Positions 41,173 through 50,422 of a stretch of 64,000 nucleotides of DNA are shown piece after piece; within the stretch, counting starts at the first letter, position 1; each line of letters opens with the position of its first letter. The stretch is from contig NZ_MAGP01000117.1 of the NCBI RefSeq assembly GCF_002926165.1, positions 1 through 64,000 on the forward strand, read 5' to 3'. Origin of the DNA: Micromonospora chalcea. GTDB lineage: Bacteria > Actinomycetota > Actinomycetes > Mycobacteriales > Micromonosporaceae. The notes under the pieces are model-generated. The model worked only from the letters and a program-made list of their open reading frames with translations. It did no database searches and had not been told where the DNA came from. Position numbers and translations under genes: made by a program.

Positions 41173-42294
41173 ATGCCGTCGTCCTCCGGCCTCGAGGGCC
41201 CGTTCTGGCGCTCCATCGCGGTGTTCCGGTTCGCCGCGCTCGCGTACGTCGGGCTGGTCGTGCTGCGCGACGCGGACCGCTACGCGCACCCGGTCGCCGC
41301 GGGCGGCGTCCTGCTGGCGATGCTGGCCTGGAGCGGCGTGACGGCGGCCGGCTACGGCCGCCCGGCCGGGCGGCGCTGGCCGCTGCTGCTGGCCGACCTC
41401 GGCGTGGTGCTGGCGATCATCCTGGTCACGCCCTGGGTGGTCGGGCGCGCGGCGCTCGCCGCCGGCGTGCCGATGCTGACCGCCGCCTGGCTGGCCGGGC
41501 CGGTGCTCGCCTGGGCGGTCTCCGGCGGGCGGCGGCGCGGCGCGGTGGCCGCGCTGGTGCTCGGCGGCGCCGACCTCGCCACCCGGGACCGGATCAGCCC
41601 GTCCGCGCTGACCGGGGCGATCCTGATGTTGCTCGCCGGTGTGGTGGTCGGGCACGTGGCGCGGCTGGCGGTGCAGGCGGAGGAGCGGTTGCAGCGGGCG
41701 GTGGAACTGGAGGCGGCGACCCGGGAACGGGAGCGGCTGGCCCGCGACATCCACGACTCCGTGCTCCAGGTGCTCGCGCTGGTCCGGCGGCGCGGCGCGG
41801 ACCTGGACGGCGAGGCGGCCGAGCTGGCCCGGCTGGCCGGCGAGCAGGAGGCCGCGCTGCGGGCGCTCATCGGCCGGGCGGGCGCGCCGCCGGACCCGGC
41901 CGGGGCCGAGCAGGACCTGCGCGACCTGATCGACAGGTACGCCTCGGCCACCGTCGTGGTGTCCGCGCCCGCCACCCCGGTGCCGTTGCCCGCGCGGACC
42001 GCCGGTGAGCTGGGCGCGGCGGTCGGCGCGGCGCTGGACAACGTGGCCCGGCACGCCGGTGGGCGGGCCTGGGTGCTGATCGAGGACGAGGAGGAGACGG
42101 TGACCGTCTCGGTACGCGACGAGGGGCCGGGCATCCCGGACGGGCGGCTGGCGGAGGCCGCCGCGCAGGGGCGGCTCGGGGTGGCGCAGTCCATCCGGGG
42201 CCGGGTGGCCGACCTGGGCGGCGAGGTGCGGATCGCGTCCGCGCCGGGCGCCGGCACCGAGATCGAGCTGATCGTGCCGAGGAGCCGCGGGTGA
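41173..42294 (+). CDS. Sensor histidine kinase (HisKA_3, NarL type)
   Basis: A 373-aa membrane kinase. The N-terminal about 160 residues have several helices (DUF5931-like), then the phosphoacceptor RDIHDSVLQVL and a C-terminal HATPase_c with GPGIPDGRL. It pairs with the LuxR-type regulator whose GTG overlaps this gene's stop. The ATG at 41173 and a GTG at 41164 are both possible starts. The signal is unknown. Confidence 0.9.
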   Translation: MPSSSGLEGPFWRSIAVFRFAALAYVGLVVLRDADRYAHPVAAGGVLLAMLAWSGVTAAGYGRPAGRRWPLLLADLGVVLAIILVTPWVVGRAALAAGVPMLTAAWLAGPVLAWAVSGGRRRGAVAALVLGGADLATRDRISPSALTGAILMLLAGVVVGHVARLAVQAEERLQRAVELEAATRERERLARDIHDSVLQVLALVRRRGADLDGEAAELARLAGEQEAALRALIGRAGAPPDPAGAEQDLRDLIDRYASATVVVSAPATPVPLPARTAGELGAAVGAALDNVARHAGGRAWVLIEDEEETVTVSVRDEGPGIPDGRLAEAAAQGRLGVAQSIRGRVADLGGEVRIASAPGAGTEIELIVPRSRG

Positions 42295-42938
42295 GCATCC
42301 GGGTGATGGTGGTCGACGACCACCCGATGTGGCGCGAGGGCGTGGCCCGCGACCTCACCGAGGCGGGTCACCAGGTGGTGGCGACCAGCGGCGAGGGGCG
42401 GCAGGCGGTACGGGTGGCCGCGGCGGCCCGCCCCGACCTGGTCGTGCTCGACCTCCAGCTGCCGGACATCTCCGGCGTCGAGGTGATCCGGGGGCTGCGC
42501 GCGGCGTTGCCCGAGGTGCGGGTGCTCATGCTCTCGGCCAGCGGCGAGCCGCAGGGCGTGCTGGACGCGGTCAAGGCCGGCGCCACCGGCTACCTGGTCA
42601 AGTCGGCCGCCCCGGCGGAGTTCCTGGACGCGGTGCGCCGTACGGCGGCCGGCGAGCCGGTGTTCACGCCGGGCCTGGCCGGCCTGGTGCTGGGGGAGTA
42701 CCGGCGGCTGGCCGCGGCGCCGCCCGCCCCGGACGACGACGCACCCCGGCTCACCGAGCGGGAGACCGAGGTGCTGCGCCTGGTCGCCAAGGGGCTGTCC
42801 TACAAGCAGATCGCCGACCGGCTGGGCCTGTCCCACCGGACCGTGCAGAACCACGTGCAGAACACCCTGGGCAAGCTCCAGTTGCACAACCGGGTCGAGC
42901 TGACCCGGTACGCCATCGAGCGGGGCCTGGACGGCTAG
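42291..42938 (+). CDS. LuxR/NarL-family response regulator
   Basis: A 215-aa regulator: receiver domain with phosphoacceptor Asp in LVVLDLQLP (about residue 51) and acidic pair DD at 9-10, then a C-terminal HTH (LTERETEVLRLVAKGLS, about 150-205). It overlaps the kinase stop by GTGA, so the two are coupled and form one two-component system. Its targets are unknown. Confidence 0.93.
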   Translation: MSIRVMVVDDHPMWREGVARDLTEAGHQVVATSGEGRQAVRVAAAARPDLVVLDLQLPDISGVEVIRGLRAALPEVRVLMLSASGEPQGVLDAVKAGATGYLVKSAAPAEFLDAVRRTAAGEPVFTPGLAGLVLGEYRRLAAAPPAPDDDAPRLTERETEVLRLVAKGLSYKQIADRLGLSHRTVQNHVQNTLGKLQLHNRVELTRYAIERGLDG

Positions 42939-43511
42939 CTAGCGGGCGTCCGGCGGGCGGGTCTCGTGCACCGCCAGCTCCTCCGCGCTGGCCCCGCCAC
43001 CGGCCGCGCCCGCGTCGTAGGCGACGTTGTCGGTCTCCTGGTCGGTGTGCGCGCCCTCGTCCGGCTCGACCAGCCGGCCCACCTGGTGGTCGGCGACGGT
43101 GCCGAGCTGACCGTGGTCGTACACGGAGACGGGGGAGTCCGGGTCGGATACCGGGCCCGGGTCGATCACGTCGGCGTCGAGCCGGGCCTGCGCGGCGGCC
43201 TCCTCGCTGTCCGCCTCGGCGGCGATGTCCGGGTCGACCGGGCCGGCCAGCGGGTCGTCGGCGGGACGCTCGTACTGCTCGCGCTGGAGCTTGTAGTCCA
43301 GCGACTCGCCGTCGAGCTGCTCCTCCGCCGTGGTGCCGAACTCGTCCACCGCGACCGGCGTGCGGTCGCCGGGGAGCTGGGCCGGCTCGGGGCCGTCCGC
43401 CTCGCGCCCGGTCAGCACGTCGTCGTTGGCGGTGGAGTCGTCGTCGGCGGTGTCGGGCAGGCCCGCCGCCTCGGGATCGGACACGGGGGTGGGGTACTCG
43501 TCGTCGCGCAT
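42939..43511 (-). CDS. DUF5709 protein
   Basis: A 190-aa acidic, hydrophilic protein with the DUF5709 pattern (TPVAVDEFGTTAEEQLDG, then SLDYKLQREQ). No cysteines or membrane segment; composition suggests a disordered cytoplasmic protein. It abuts the response-regulator stop with no gap. Function unknown. Confidence 0.8.
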   Translation of the reverse strand: MRDDEYPTPVSDPEAAGLPDTADDDSTANDDVLTGREADGPEPAQLPGDRTPVAVDEFGTTAEEQLDGESLDYKLQREQYERPADDPLAGPVDPDIAAEADSEEAAAQARLDADVIDPGPVSDPDSPVSVYDHGQLGTVADHQVGRLVEPDEGAHTDQETDNVAYDAGAAGGGASAEELAVHETRPPDAR

Positions 43512-43591
43512 GCTCGGGAACTACCCACTGCGCTCCCCGCCCTAACCGCAACCGGCCGGGTGGATCGGGAGCAACAGGGCGAAAGGGCACC

Positions 43592-44263
43592 TCAGTTGCG
43601 GACCGCCGCCTCGTCCTCGACGTACAGCACGCACCACACCACCTTGCCGTCGGGCAGCGGAGTGCTGCCCCAGCGCCGGGCCACCGTGTCGATGAGCAGC
43701 AGCCCGCGCCCGCCCAGCGCGTCCGCCGCCGCCGGACCCGCGTACGCGGGCTGCCCGGCCGAGTGGTCGCGGACGGCCACGTGCAGCGCGTTGCCGCGCG
43801 GCGCCAGCCGGAGCGTCATCGGGGTCAGCGCGTGCGCCACCACGTTGTTGACCATCTCGGTGACCGCGATGCAGGCCGGTTCGACCAGCTCCGGCAGGCC
43901 CCACCGGAGGCACCCGGCGGAGACCAGCGACCGTGCCTCGCGCGCGGCCTCGACCACCGGGGGCAGTTCGACGCCGAGCGGGTCCGGCGGCGGGTCCGGC
44001 GGCGTGGCGTCCGGGTCGAGCAGCATCTCGCTGGCCGGCCAGTCGGACACCGCCCGGCAGACCTCGTCCAGCGCGTCGCGGGCCAGCGGGTCGGCGATAC
44101 GCACCCCGGACAGGTCCACGAGCAGCAGGCCGGGGCGCTGCCACAGCCGGGCCAGCAGCGCGTCCCGCACGGCCTCCACCTCGGCCCGGTCGAGCACGCC
44201 GGTCAGCCGGACTCTCGCGGAGGAATCGTCGGTCTCCACCAGGCAACGCGCATCCGTCGGCAT
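43592..44263 (-). CDS. STAS-HATPase_c fusion regulator
   Basis: A 223-aa protein joining an N-terminal STAS-like segment (LLLVDLSGVRIADPLARDAL) with a C-terminal HATPase_c (EMVNNVVAHALT, then VRDHSAG, LGGRGLLLIDTVARR). STAS proteins and RsbW-like kinases usually act as separate antagonists of a sigma switch; here both are in one chain. The ATG at 44263 precedes MPTDARCLVETDDSS. The target is unknown. Confidence 0.8.
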   Translation of the reverse strand: MPTDARCLVETDDSSARVRLTGVLDRAEVEAVRDALLARLWQRPGLLLVDLSGVRIADPLARDALDEVCRAVSDWPASEMLLDPDATPPDPPPDPLGVELPPVVEAAREARSLVSAGCLRWGLPELVEPACIAVTEMVNNVVAHALTPMTLRLAPRGNALHVAVRDHSAGQPAYAGPAAADALGGRGLLLIDTVARRWGSTPLPDGKVVWCVLYVEDEAAVRN

Positions 44264-44319
44264 GATCGCCCCATTGTGCACCTCGGCCGCCGCCCGCGCA
44301 CCGGTCCGGTCGGCGGGAC

Positions 44320-45318
44320 TCACGGCCGGCCCGTCCGGGACCGGCGGCTGATCGCCGCCGCCGTGCCGACAGCGGTGCCGGCCGCCAGACCGACGGCCGC
44401 GGTGAGCCGCAGCAACTGACCCCGCCGCCCGGACCAGCCGTCGGTCCGCTCCGCCGCCGCGCCGGGGGTGAAGACGGCGCCGGTGGAGTCGGCGCGTACG
44501 CCGGGCCCGAACTGGGTGCGCGCGGTGTACCAGCCCATCACCCGCTCGGCCAGCGCCGGGGCGAGCCGCCACTGGAGCCCGATCAGCCGGGCCGCGCCGC
44601 CCGCGTACGCCTCCCGCCGGGGCCGGCGCAGCAGTTTCACTATCGTCTCGGCGACCATCTCCGGCGGGTACACCGGCGGTGGCGGGGTCAGTTCCCGGCC
44701 GGTGTGGTTGGCCGCGTGCCGGAAGAACGGCGTGTCGATGGTGGCCGGCAGCACCGTGCAGATCGAGATGTTGCCCCGCCCGGTCACCCGCAGCTCCTGC
44801 CGGACCGTGTCGGCCAGGCCGCGGATCGCGTGCTTCGTGGCGTTGTACGCCGACTGGTACGGCATCGCCACCTCGGCCAGCACCGAGGCGTTGTTGACCA
44901 GCACCCCGCCACCGGCGGCGGTCAGCCAGGGCAGCGCCGCGCGTGTTCCGTACACGGCCCCCAGCAGGTTCACGTCCACCACCCGGCGGAACTCGGCCAC
45001 CGGGATCTCGTCGAACAGTCCCACGGTGCCGACCGCCGCGTTGTTGACCCAGGCGTCGATCCGGCCGAACTCGGCCACCGCCCGCGCCGCGAGCTGCTCC
45101 ACCGCCTCCGGGTCGGTCACGTCGGTGGGCACCACCAGGGCCCGTCCGCCCAGTTCCCGGCAGCTCGCCGCCACCCGGCGCAGCGCCGACCCGGTCCGGG
45201 CGGCGAGCACCACGTCGGCGCCCCGCTGGGCCAGCGCGTACGCGGTCGCCGCGCCGATCCCGCTGGAGGCGCCGGTGATGACGACCGTGGCGTCGGAGAG
45301 GCTGCGGGTGAGCGGCAT
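44320..45318 (-). CDS. SDR-family oxidoreductase
   Basis: A 332-aa short-chain dehydrogenase: TGASSGIG cofactor motif (about 14-21), NNAAVGTV, catalytic Ser and YNATK (Tyr-x3-Lys). The C-terminus after about residue 250 is longer than in classic SDRs and ends in a hydrophobic stretch (LTAAVGLAAGTAVGTAAAI), suggesting membrane association. Substrate unknown. The ATG at 45318 gives MPLTRSLSDATVVITG. Confidence 0.9.
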   Translation of the reverse strand: MPLTRSLSDATVVITGASSGIGAATAYALAQRGADVVLAARTGSALRRVAASCRELGGRALVVPTDVTDPEAVEQLAARAVAEFGRIDAWVNNAAVGTVGLFDEIPVAEFRRVVDVNLLGAVYGTRAALPWLTAAGGGVLVNNASVLAEVAMPYQSAYNATKHAIRGLADTVRQELRVTGRGNISICTVLPATIDTPFFRHAANHTGRELTPPPPVYPPEMVAETIVKLLRRPRREAYAGGAARLIGLQWRLAPALAERVMGWYTARTQFGPGVRADSTGAVFTPGAAAERTDGWSGRRGQLLRLTAAVGLAAGTAVGTAAAISRRSRTGRP

Positions 45319-45512
45319 TCTCCGGCGGTACCCCCGGACCGCCCGGTCATGCCGACCGATTTCGACGGTGATCGGGTTCGGTCGGCCGTCCCGCTCGCGG
45401 GACAGCGGTGGCCCGGTGACCCCGATCTGCCAGGTTTGGGCGCGCCGGACCTGGGTTAATGGGACGCTCTGACCGGAGACCCCGCTACGCGAGAAACGCA
45501 TGGAGGTGCACC

Positions 45513-46781
45513 ATGCGCGTCGGCCTTGTATGCGCGCACGCCGGCTCGTCCACCGACGGTCCCACCGTCGGGACGCAGGAGCACATTGCGCGCGTGGCGG
45601 CGGAGCTCGCCGCCCGGGGCCATGACGTCCGCGTGTACGAGCGCCGTGCCGCCGCCGCCCAGCCCGCCCTGACCGAACTCGACGGCTACCGGGTGGAACG
45701 TGTGCCGGTCGGCCCGCCCGACGTGCTCTCCACCGCCGAGCTGGTGCCCTTCGTCGCCGAGTACGGCCGCTGGCTGGCCGGGCAGTGGGCCGGTGACTGG
45801 ACCCCCGACGTGGTGCACGGCCACTACTGGGTCGGCGGGCTGGCCGCCGCCCACGCGGTACGCGCCACCGACATCCCGGTGGTGCAGACGTTCCACTCGC
45901 TCGGCGTCGAGCAGCTGCGGCACCTCGGGCCCCGGTACGGCGGCCCGGGCGAGCGCATCCCGCTGGAACGGGCGCTGACCCGGGCGGTGGACGTGGCGGT
46001 GGCCCAGTGCAACGACGAGGTGGACGAGCTGACCCGGATGGGCCTGCAGCGCACGTCGGTGGCGATGGTGCCGACCGGGGTGGACACCGGCCAGTTCCAC
46101 CCGGACGGCGAGGCGGCGCCCCGCGACCAGCGGGCCCGGATCCTCTCCGTCGGCGGGCTCGCCCCCGGACACGGGCAGGACGACCTGATCCGGGCGATGC
46201 GGCTGGTCGGCGACGCGGAGCTGGTGATCGCCGGCGGCCCGCCGGCCGAGCGGCTGGACGGGCACGCCGAGGCGCGCCGGCTGCGGGAGCTGGCCGAGCG
46301 GGCCGGGGTGGCGGAGCAGGTGAAGCTGGTCGGCGCGGTGCCGCACGACCAGATGGCGACCTGGTACCGCTCCGCCGACGTGGTGGCCTGCACGCCGCAC
46401 TACGCGTCGGCCGGGCGGGTGTCGCTGGAGGCGATGGCCTGCGGCGTGCCGGTGGTCGGCTACGCCATGGGCGGCATCGCCGACGCGGTGGTGGACGAGG
46501 TGACCGGCAAGCTGGTGCCGCCCGGTGACGTACGCACGCTCGGGGTCACGCTGCGCCGGCTGCTGTCGGACAACGCCGGGCGGTTCGCGTACGGGCACGC
46601 CGCGGTGGACCGGGTCCGGTGCAGCTACACCTGGGAACGTACCGCCGCCGCGCTGGAACGTCTCTACGAGCGGGTGATCGGGCGTCGCCGCCCGGCCACG
46701 CCGATCGAGCCGACGCCGGTCGAGGTGACGCCGCCGGTCGAGGTGGCCGTCTCGGAACGGGGACCGGTCGAGGCGGCCTGA
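45513..46781 (+). CDS. GT4-family glycosyltransferase
   Basis: A 422-aa GT-B glycosyltransferase: GTQEHIARVAAELAARGHD (N-terminal acceptor side), TFHSLGVEQLRHL, then EAMACGVPVV with the EX7E-like donor region (SLEAMACGVPVVGYAMGG). The ATG at 45513 follows GGAGGTG. Its C-terminal tail is Pro/Val/Glu-rich and overlaps the convergent DMT gene by 118 bp. The acceptor is unknown; GT4 enzymes of this type often build glycolipids or antibiotics. Confidence 0.9.
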   Translation: MRVGLVCAHAGSSTDGPTVGTQEHIARVAAELAARGHDVRVYERRAAAAQPALTELDGYRVERVPVGPPDVLSTAELVPFVAEYGRWLAGQWAGDWTPDVVHGHYWVGGLAAAHAVRATDIPVVQTFHSLGVEQLRHLGPRYGGPGERIPLERALTRAVDVAVAQCNDEVDELTRMGLQRTSVAMVPTGVDTGQFHPDGEAAPRDQRARILSVGGLAPGHGQDDLIRAMRLVGDAELVIAGGPPAERLDGHAEARRLRELAERAGVAEQVKLVGAVPHDQMATWYRSADVVACTPHYASAGRVSLEAMACGVPVVGYAMGGIADAVVDEVTGKLVPPGDVRTLGVTLRRLLSDNAGRFAYGHAAVDRVRCSYTWERTAAALERLYERVIGRRRPATPIEPTPVEVTPPVEVAVSERGPVEAA

Positions 46782-47662
46782 ACCGGCACCATCCCGGCGC
46801 CCACAATCGCCTTCTGGCGGGCGCTGGCGTGGTGGTGCTGCGGTTCGGCGTACCGGGTCAGGCCGACCACCGCCGCGAGCGTGACCAGGAAGCCCAGACC
46901 GGCCAGCCACTCCCGGCCGGGCCAGATCTTGTCGTTGAGCAGCAGCAGGCCGACGATCGCCGCGGGCACCGCCCCGGCGGCGTCCATCGCGGCCACCGCC
47001 GCCGTGGTCGACCCGCGCTGCATGGCCAGGCCGAGCAGCAGCTGGCCGATGACCGAGTGCACGATCAGCAGGTAGAGCAGCGGGTCGCGGACGAACGCCT
47101 CCACCGATCCGGCCGAGGCGAGCGGGCGGGCCGCCACCGCGGCGGCGGAGAACGCCATCCCGGCCAGCGAGCCGAGCACCACCGACCCGAGCGCGCCGTG
47201 CAGCCGGGCGGCGAAGAACCCGGACCCGGCGATCGCGAACACCGCCACCGCCAGGCCGACCAGTCCGGCGGTGCCGAGCTGCCGCGACGGCGCCGGCTGG
47301 GCCGACAGCACCAGCGCGGTGATGCCGGCGAACAGCAGCACCAGCAGCACCACCTCGGCGGCCGGCAACCGCCACTTGAGCACCAGCACGCCGAGCACGG
47401 CGGTCACCCCGAGCCCGGCCGCCACGCTCGCCTGCACCAGGAACAGCGGCAGGTCGCGGCGGGCCAGGAACGCCAGCACGAAGCCGACCACCTGGCAGGT
47501 CAGGCCGATCAGGTACGTCCGGTGCCCGGCCAGGCGCAGCAGCAGCCCCGGGTCGAACGTGTGGTGCACGGTTGTCCGCGCCGCGGCGACCGACTGGAGA
47601 AGGTTGGCGAAGCCGTACGCGACGATCATCGCTGCCAGGAAGCACCAACCGGAGGAAACCAC
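46664..47662 (-). CDS. DMT-family transporter
   Basis: A 332-aa protein with about nine to ten membrane helices (EamA/DMT fold), ending in a hydrophilic tail RQKAIVGAGMVPVQ onward. The last 39 codons overlap the convergent GT4 gene's 3' end, giving both proteins low-complexity tails. The GTG at 47662 starts the frame. Substrate unknown, perhaps a metabolite or drug exporter. Confidence 0.82.
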   Translation of the reverse strand: MVSSGWCFLAAMIVAYGFANLLQSVAAARTTVHHTFDPGLLLRLAGHRTYLIGLTCQVVGFVLAFLARRDLPLFLVQASVAAGLGVTAVLGVLVLKWRLPAAEVVLLVLLFAGITALVLSAQPAPSRQLGTAGLVGLAVAVFAIAGSGFFAARLHGALGSVVLGSLAGMAFSAAAVAARPLASAGSVEAFVRDPLLYLLIVHSVIGQLLLGLAMQRGSTTAAVAAMDAAGAVPAAIVGLLLLNDKIWPGREWLAGLGFLVTLAAVVGLTRYAEPQHHHASARQKAIVGAGMVPVQAASTGPRSETATSTGGVTSTGVGSIGVAGRRRPITRS

Positions 47663-47689
47663 CTGGCGAGGATAGAGGCTCTTCCCGGT

Positions 47690-48508
47690 TCAGCGCTCGG
47701 CTGGACGGCCGAGCCGGGCCAGGATGTCGTCGTGCAGCGCGCCGTTGCTGGCCACGGCGCTGATGTCGGCGGAGTCCGCGCCCGCCGGGGCCGGCCGGCC
47801 GGCCAGATCCGTGATCACGCCACCCGCCTCGGTGACGATCGGCACCAGCGCGGCGATGTCCCACAGCGACAGCTCCGGCTCCACCATCACGTCCAGCGCC
47901 CCCTCGGCCAGCAGCATGTAACCGTAGAAGTCGCCGTACGCGCGGCTGCGCCAGGTGTCCCGCATGAGCTGGAGGATCGCCTCCAGCCGGCCGGCCTGCT
48001 CCCACCCGGTCAGCGACGAGTAGCAGATGCTCGCGTCGCCGAGCGCGGTGACGCCGGAGACCCGAATCGGCGTGCCGTCCGCCGGTCCGGCGCCGGCGAA
48101 CGCGCCCGCGCCGAGCGCGCCCCACCAGCGGCGGCCCAGCGCCGGGGCGGAGACGAGGCCGAGCACCGGCCGGTCGTGCTCCAGCAGCGCGATCAGGGTG
48201 GCCCAGACCGGTACGCCCCGGACGAAGTTCTTCGTGCCGTCGATCGGGTCGATCACCCAGCGCCGCCCGTCCGGACCGGCCGGCGGCTGCTCGCCGTACT
48301 CCTCGCCGAGCAGGCCGTCGCCGGGACGGTGGGTGGCCAGCAGCGCGCGGATCTCCCGCTCCACGGCGGTGTCCGCGTCGGAGACCGGGGTCAGGTCCGG
48401 CTTCGACTCGACGCGCAGGTCCAGCGCGCGGAACCGGGCCGAGGAGACCGCGTCCGCGGCGTCGGCGAGCAGGTGGGCGAGGGCGAGATCGTCGGCGTAC
48501 CCGGTCAT
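47690..48508 (-). CDS. hisN: Histidinol-phosphatase (inositol-monophosphatase family)
   Basis: A 272-aa IMPase-fold enzyme: metal sites DxDxxxE-like PVSDADTAVE, GEEYGE, WVIDPIDGTKNFVRG and ELSLWDIAALVPIV. This type in actinobacteria hydrolyses histidinol phosphate in His biosynthesis. The ATG at 48508 gives MTGYADDLALAHLLA; a GTG at 48517 is the alternative. No other his gene is adjacent. Confidence 0.87.
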   Translation of the reverse strand: MTGYADDLALAHLLADAADAVSSARFRALDLRVESKPDLTPVSDADTAVEREIRALLATHRPGDGLLGEEYGEQPPAGPDGRRWVIDPIDGTKNFVRGVPVWATLIALLEHDRPVLGLVSAPALGRRWWGALGAGAFAGAGPADGTPIRVSGVTALGDASICYSSLTGWEQAGRLEAILQLMRDTWRSRAYGDFYGYMLLAEGALDVMVEPELSLWDIAALVPIVTEAGGVITDLAGRPAPAGADSADISAVASNGALHDDILARLGRPAER

Positions 48509-48576
48509 GACGGACACGCTAGTGGCGTGACCACGACCGTCGGTCGTCGGGGCGTCACCCGAGCGCTGTCACCGCC

Positions 48577-49269
48577 TCAGTCGGGGCCGACCAGGAGGAC
48601 GAAGGTGCGTGCCAGGCCGAAACGGTCGGTGCGCGGCCAGTCCAGAGCGGCGAGCGCGGCGGCGGACGGCTCGTGCCGCCGGCCGTTGATCCGCACCTCG
48701 CACTCGGTGACGTCACCACCCTGGCCGACCAGCATGCGAATGCCGTTGAGATGTGGACGGTCCAGCCCGGCCGCGATCACCGGCGCCAGGGTCGACCACG
48801 GCATCGCCTCGGCGAACCACTCCTGCTTGTGCTGCGAGCCGTCGGCGGACCATCCGGTCACGCCGCCGACGATCGCATGCCAGCCGGCGAACCCGCCCTT
48901 GTCGCCCGACCTGAAGTGGCTCGCCAGCCGCCCTCGCTGCTCGATCATCTCCAGGACCGTCACCAGGCAGGTCTCGATCCACGCCCCGATCGCCTGACGG
49001 GCCACCTCGACCGGGTCGGCGGCCAGGCCGAGCGTGCAGTCGACGATCGTCGGCACGTCCGGCCGGTCCGCGTTCAGCAGGAGCTCCAGGTCCAGGTGGC
49101 GGTAGTCGTCGCTGTCCGGTGGAAGGACCCGGACGCCCAGCGATCCCGACCGCAGCATCGGCCCGTCGGTCATCCGCCACTCGCCACCCACCTCGGCGAG
49201 CATCGGCGCGGCCAGCTCCAGCACCCGCTCGGCGGGCAGAGGCCGTGGGGTCGGCCGGGGATCGATCAT
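48577..49269 (-). CDS. Hypothetical protein (DUF6348-like)
   Basis: A 230-aa soluble protein with no signal peptide, resembling the DUF6348 family in GGFAGWHAIVGGVTGW and KQEWFAEAMPW. Cysteines (in DCTLG, ETCLV, TECEV) are scattered without a motif. The ATG at 49269 begins MIDPRPTPRPLPAERVLEL. Function unknown. Confidence 0.7.
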   Translation of the reverse strand: MIDPRPTPRPLPAERVLELAAPMLAEVGGEWRMTDGPMLRSGSLGVRVLPPDSDDYRHLDLELLLNADRPDVPTIVDCTLGLAADPVEVARQAIGAWIETCLVTVLEMIEQRGRLASHFRSGDKGGFAGWHAIVGGVTGWSADGSQHKQEWFAEAMPWSTLAPVIAAGLDRPHLNGIRMLVGQGGDVTECEVRINGRRHEPSAAALAALDWPRTDRFGLARTFVLLVGPD

Positions 49270-49324
49270 GGTGGGTCAGCGTACCGGTGAGGCCCGGCGC
49301 CGTGGGCCCGGCCGGCGACGCCGG

Positions 49325-50407
49325 TCAGGACCCGGCGAGCGGATCGCCGGGGTTGCGCTCCGGCTCGCGCGGGTCGCCCTCGCCGCTGCGGGAGGCCAGC
49401 AACCGGCGGTACGAGGCGAGCCGGCGCGCGTCCGCCTTCCCGGCGGCCACCCAGGCGTCCAGCGCGCAGTCCGCCTCGTCGGCGGTGTGCGGGCAGTTGG
49501 CCGGGCAGTCCACCGTCGCCTCGACGAGGTCCGGGAAGCCGTGCAGCAGGCTCTCGGCGGACACGTGGGCCAGCCCGAAGCTGCGTACCCCCGGGGTGTC
49601 GACGATCCAGCCGGTGTCGCCGTCGGCGCCGGGCTCGGCGGGCAGCCGCAACGCCACCGCGCTGGTCGAGGTGTGCCGGCCCCGGCCGATCGCGCTGACC
49701 GTGCCCACCGCGCGTTCGGCGTCCGGGACCAGGCGGTTGACGAGCGTCGACTTGCCCACGCCGGAGTGACCCACCATCACCGACACCCGGCCGGCGAGCA
49801 GCGCGCGCAGCGCGGCCAGGTCGGAGTCCGGGCGGATCAGCACGTACGGCAGCTCCAGCTCGGTGTAGTAGCCGAGCACCGCCTCCGGGCCGCCCAGGTC
49901 GGCCTTGGTGAGGCAGAGCAGCGGCTCGATGTCGGCGTCGTACGCGGCCACCAGGCAGCGGTCGATGAACCCGGTACGCGGCGGCGGGTCGGCGAGCGCG
50001 CTGACGATCACCAACTGGTCGGCGTTCGCCACCACCACCCGTTCCAGCCGCCCCTCGGCGGTGGTCTCGTCGTCGTCCGCGGTACGCCGCAGCACCGAGG
50101 TCCGTTCGGCGATGCGCACGATCCGGGCCAGCGCGCCCGGCGCGCCGGAGGTGTCCCCGACCAGACCCACCCGGTCACCCACCACCACCGACTTGCGTCC
50201 CAGCTCGCGGGCGCGCATGGCGGTGACGAGCGGGGCATCCGGCCCGGCCCCGGGCAGCACGCAGGTGTAGCGGCCCCGGTCGACGGCGATGACGAACCCG
50301 TCGACGGCGTCGGCGTGCCGGGGGCGGGTGCGCGTACGCGGCCGCGACGACCGGCCCGGTCGGACCCGGACGTCGTCCTCGTCGTACTCGCGCCGCTTCG
50401 TCGCCAG
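49325..50407 (-). CDS. rsgA: Ribosome small-subunit GTPase RsgA
   Basis: A circularly permuted GTPase, about 360 aa: G4 TKAD comes before G1 GHSGVGKST and G3 DTPG, with a zinc knuckle DCPANCPHTADEADC. It helps mature the 30S subunit. The GTG at 50260 would cut off a conserved-looking N-terminus (EYDEDDVRVRPGR, then DGFVIAVDRGRYTCV); no ATG, GTG or TTG lies between 50260 and the stop at 50425, so a CTG at 50407 behind GGGGGGAC is the likely start. It lies 15 bp after the aroA stop. Confidence 0.88.
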   Translation of the reverse strand: MATKRREYDEDDVRVRPGRSSRPRTRTRPRHADAVDGFVIAVDRGRYTCVLPGAGPDAPLVTAMRARELGRKSVVVGDRVGLVGDTSGAPGALARIVRIAERTSVLRRTADDDETTAEGRLERVVVANADQLVIVSALADPPPRTGFIDRCLVAAYDADIEPLLCLTKADLGGPEAVLGYYTELELPYVLIRPDSDLAALRALLAGRVSVMVGHSGVGKSTLVNRLVPDAERAVGTVSAIGRGRHTSTSAVALRLPAEPGADGDTGWIVDTPGVRSFGLAHVSAESLLHGFPDLVEATVDCPANCPHTADEADCALDAWVAAGKADARRLASYRRLLASRSGEGDPREPERNPGDPLAGS

Positions 50408-50422
50408 GACGTCCCCCCGCTG

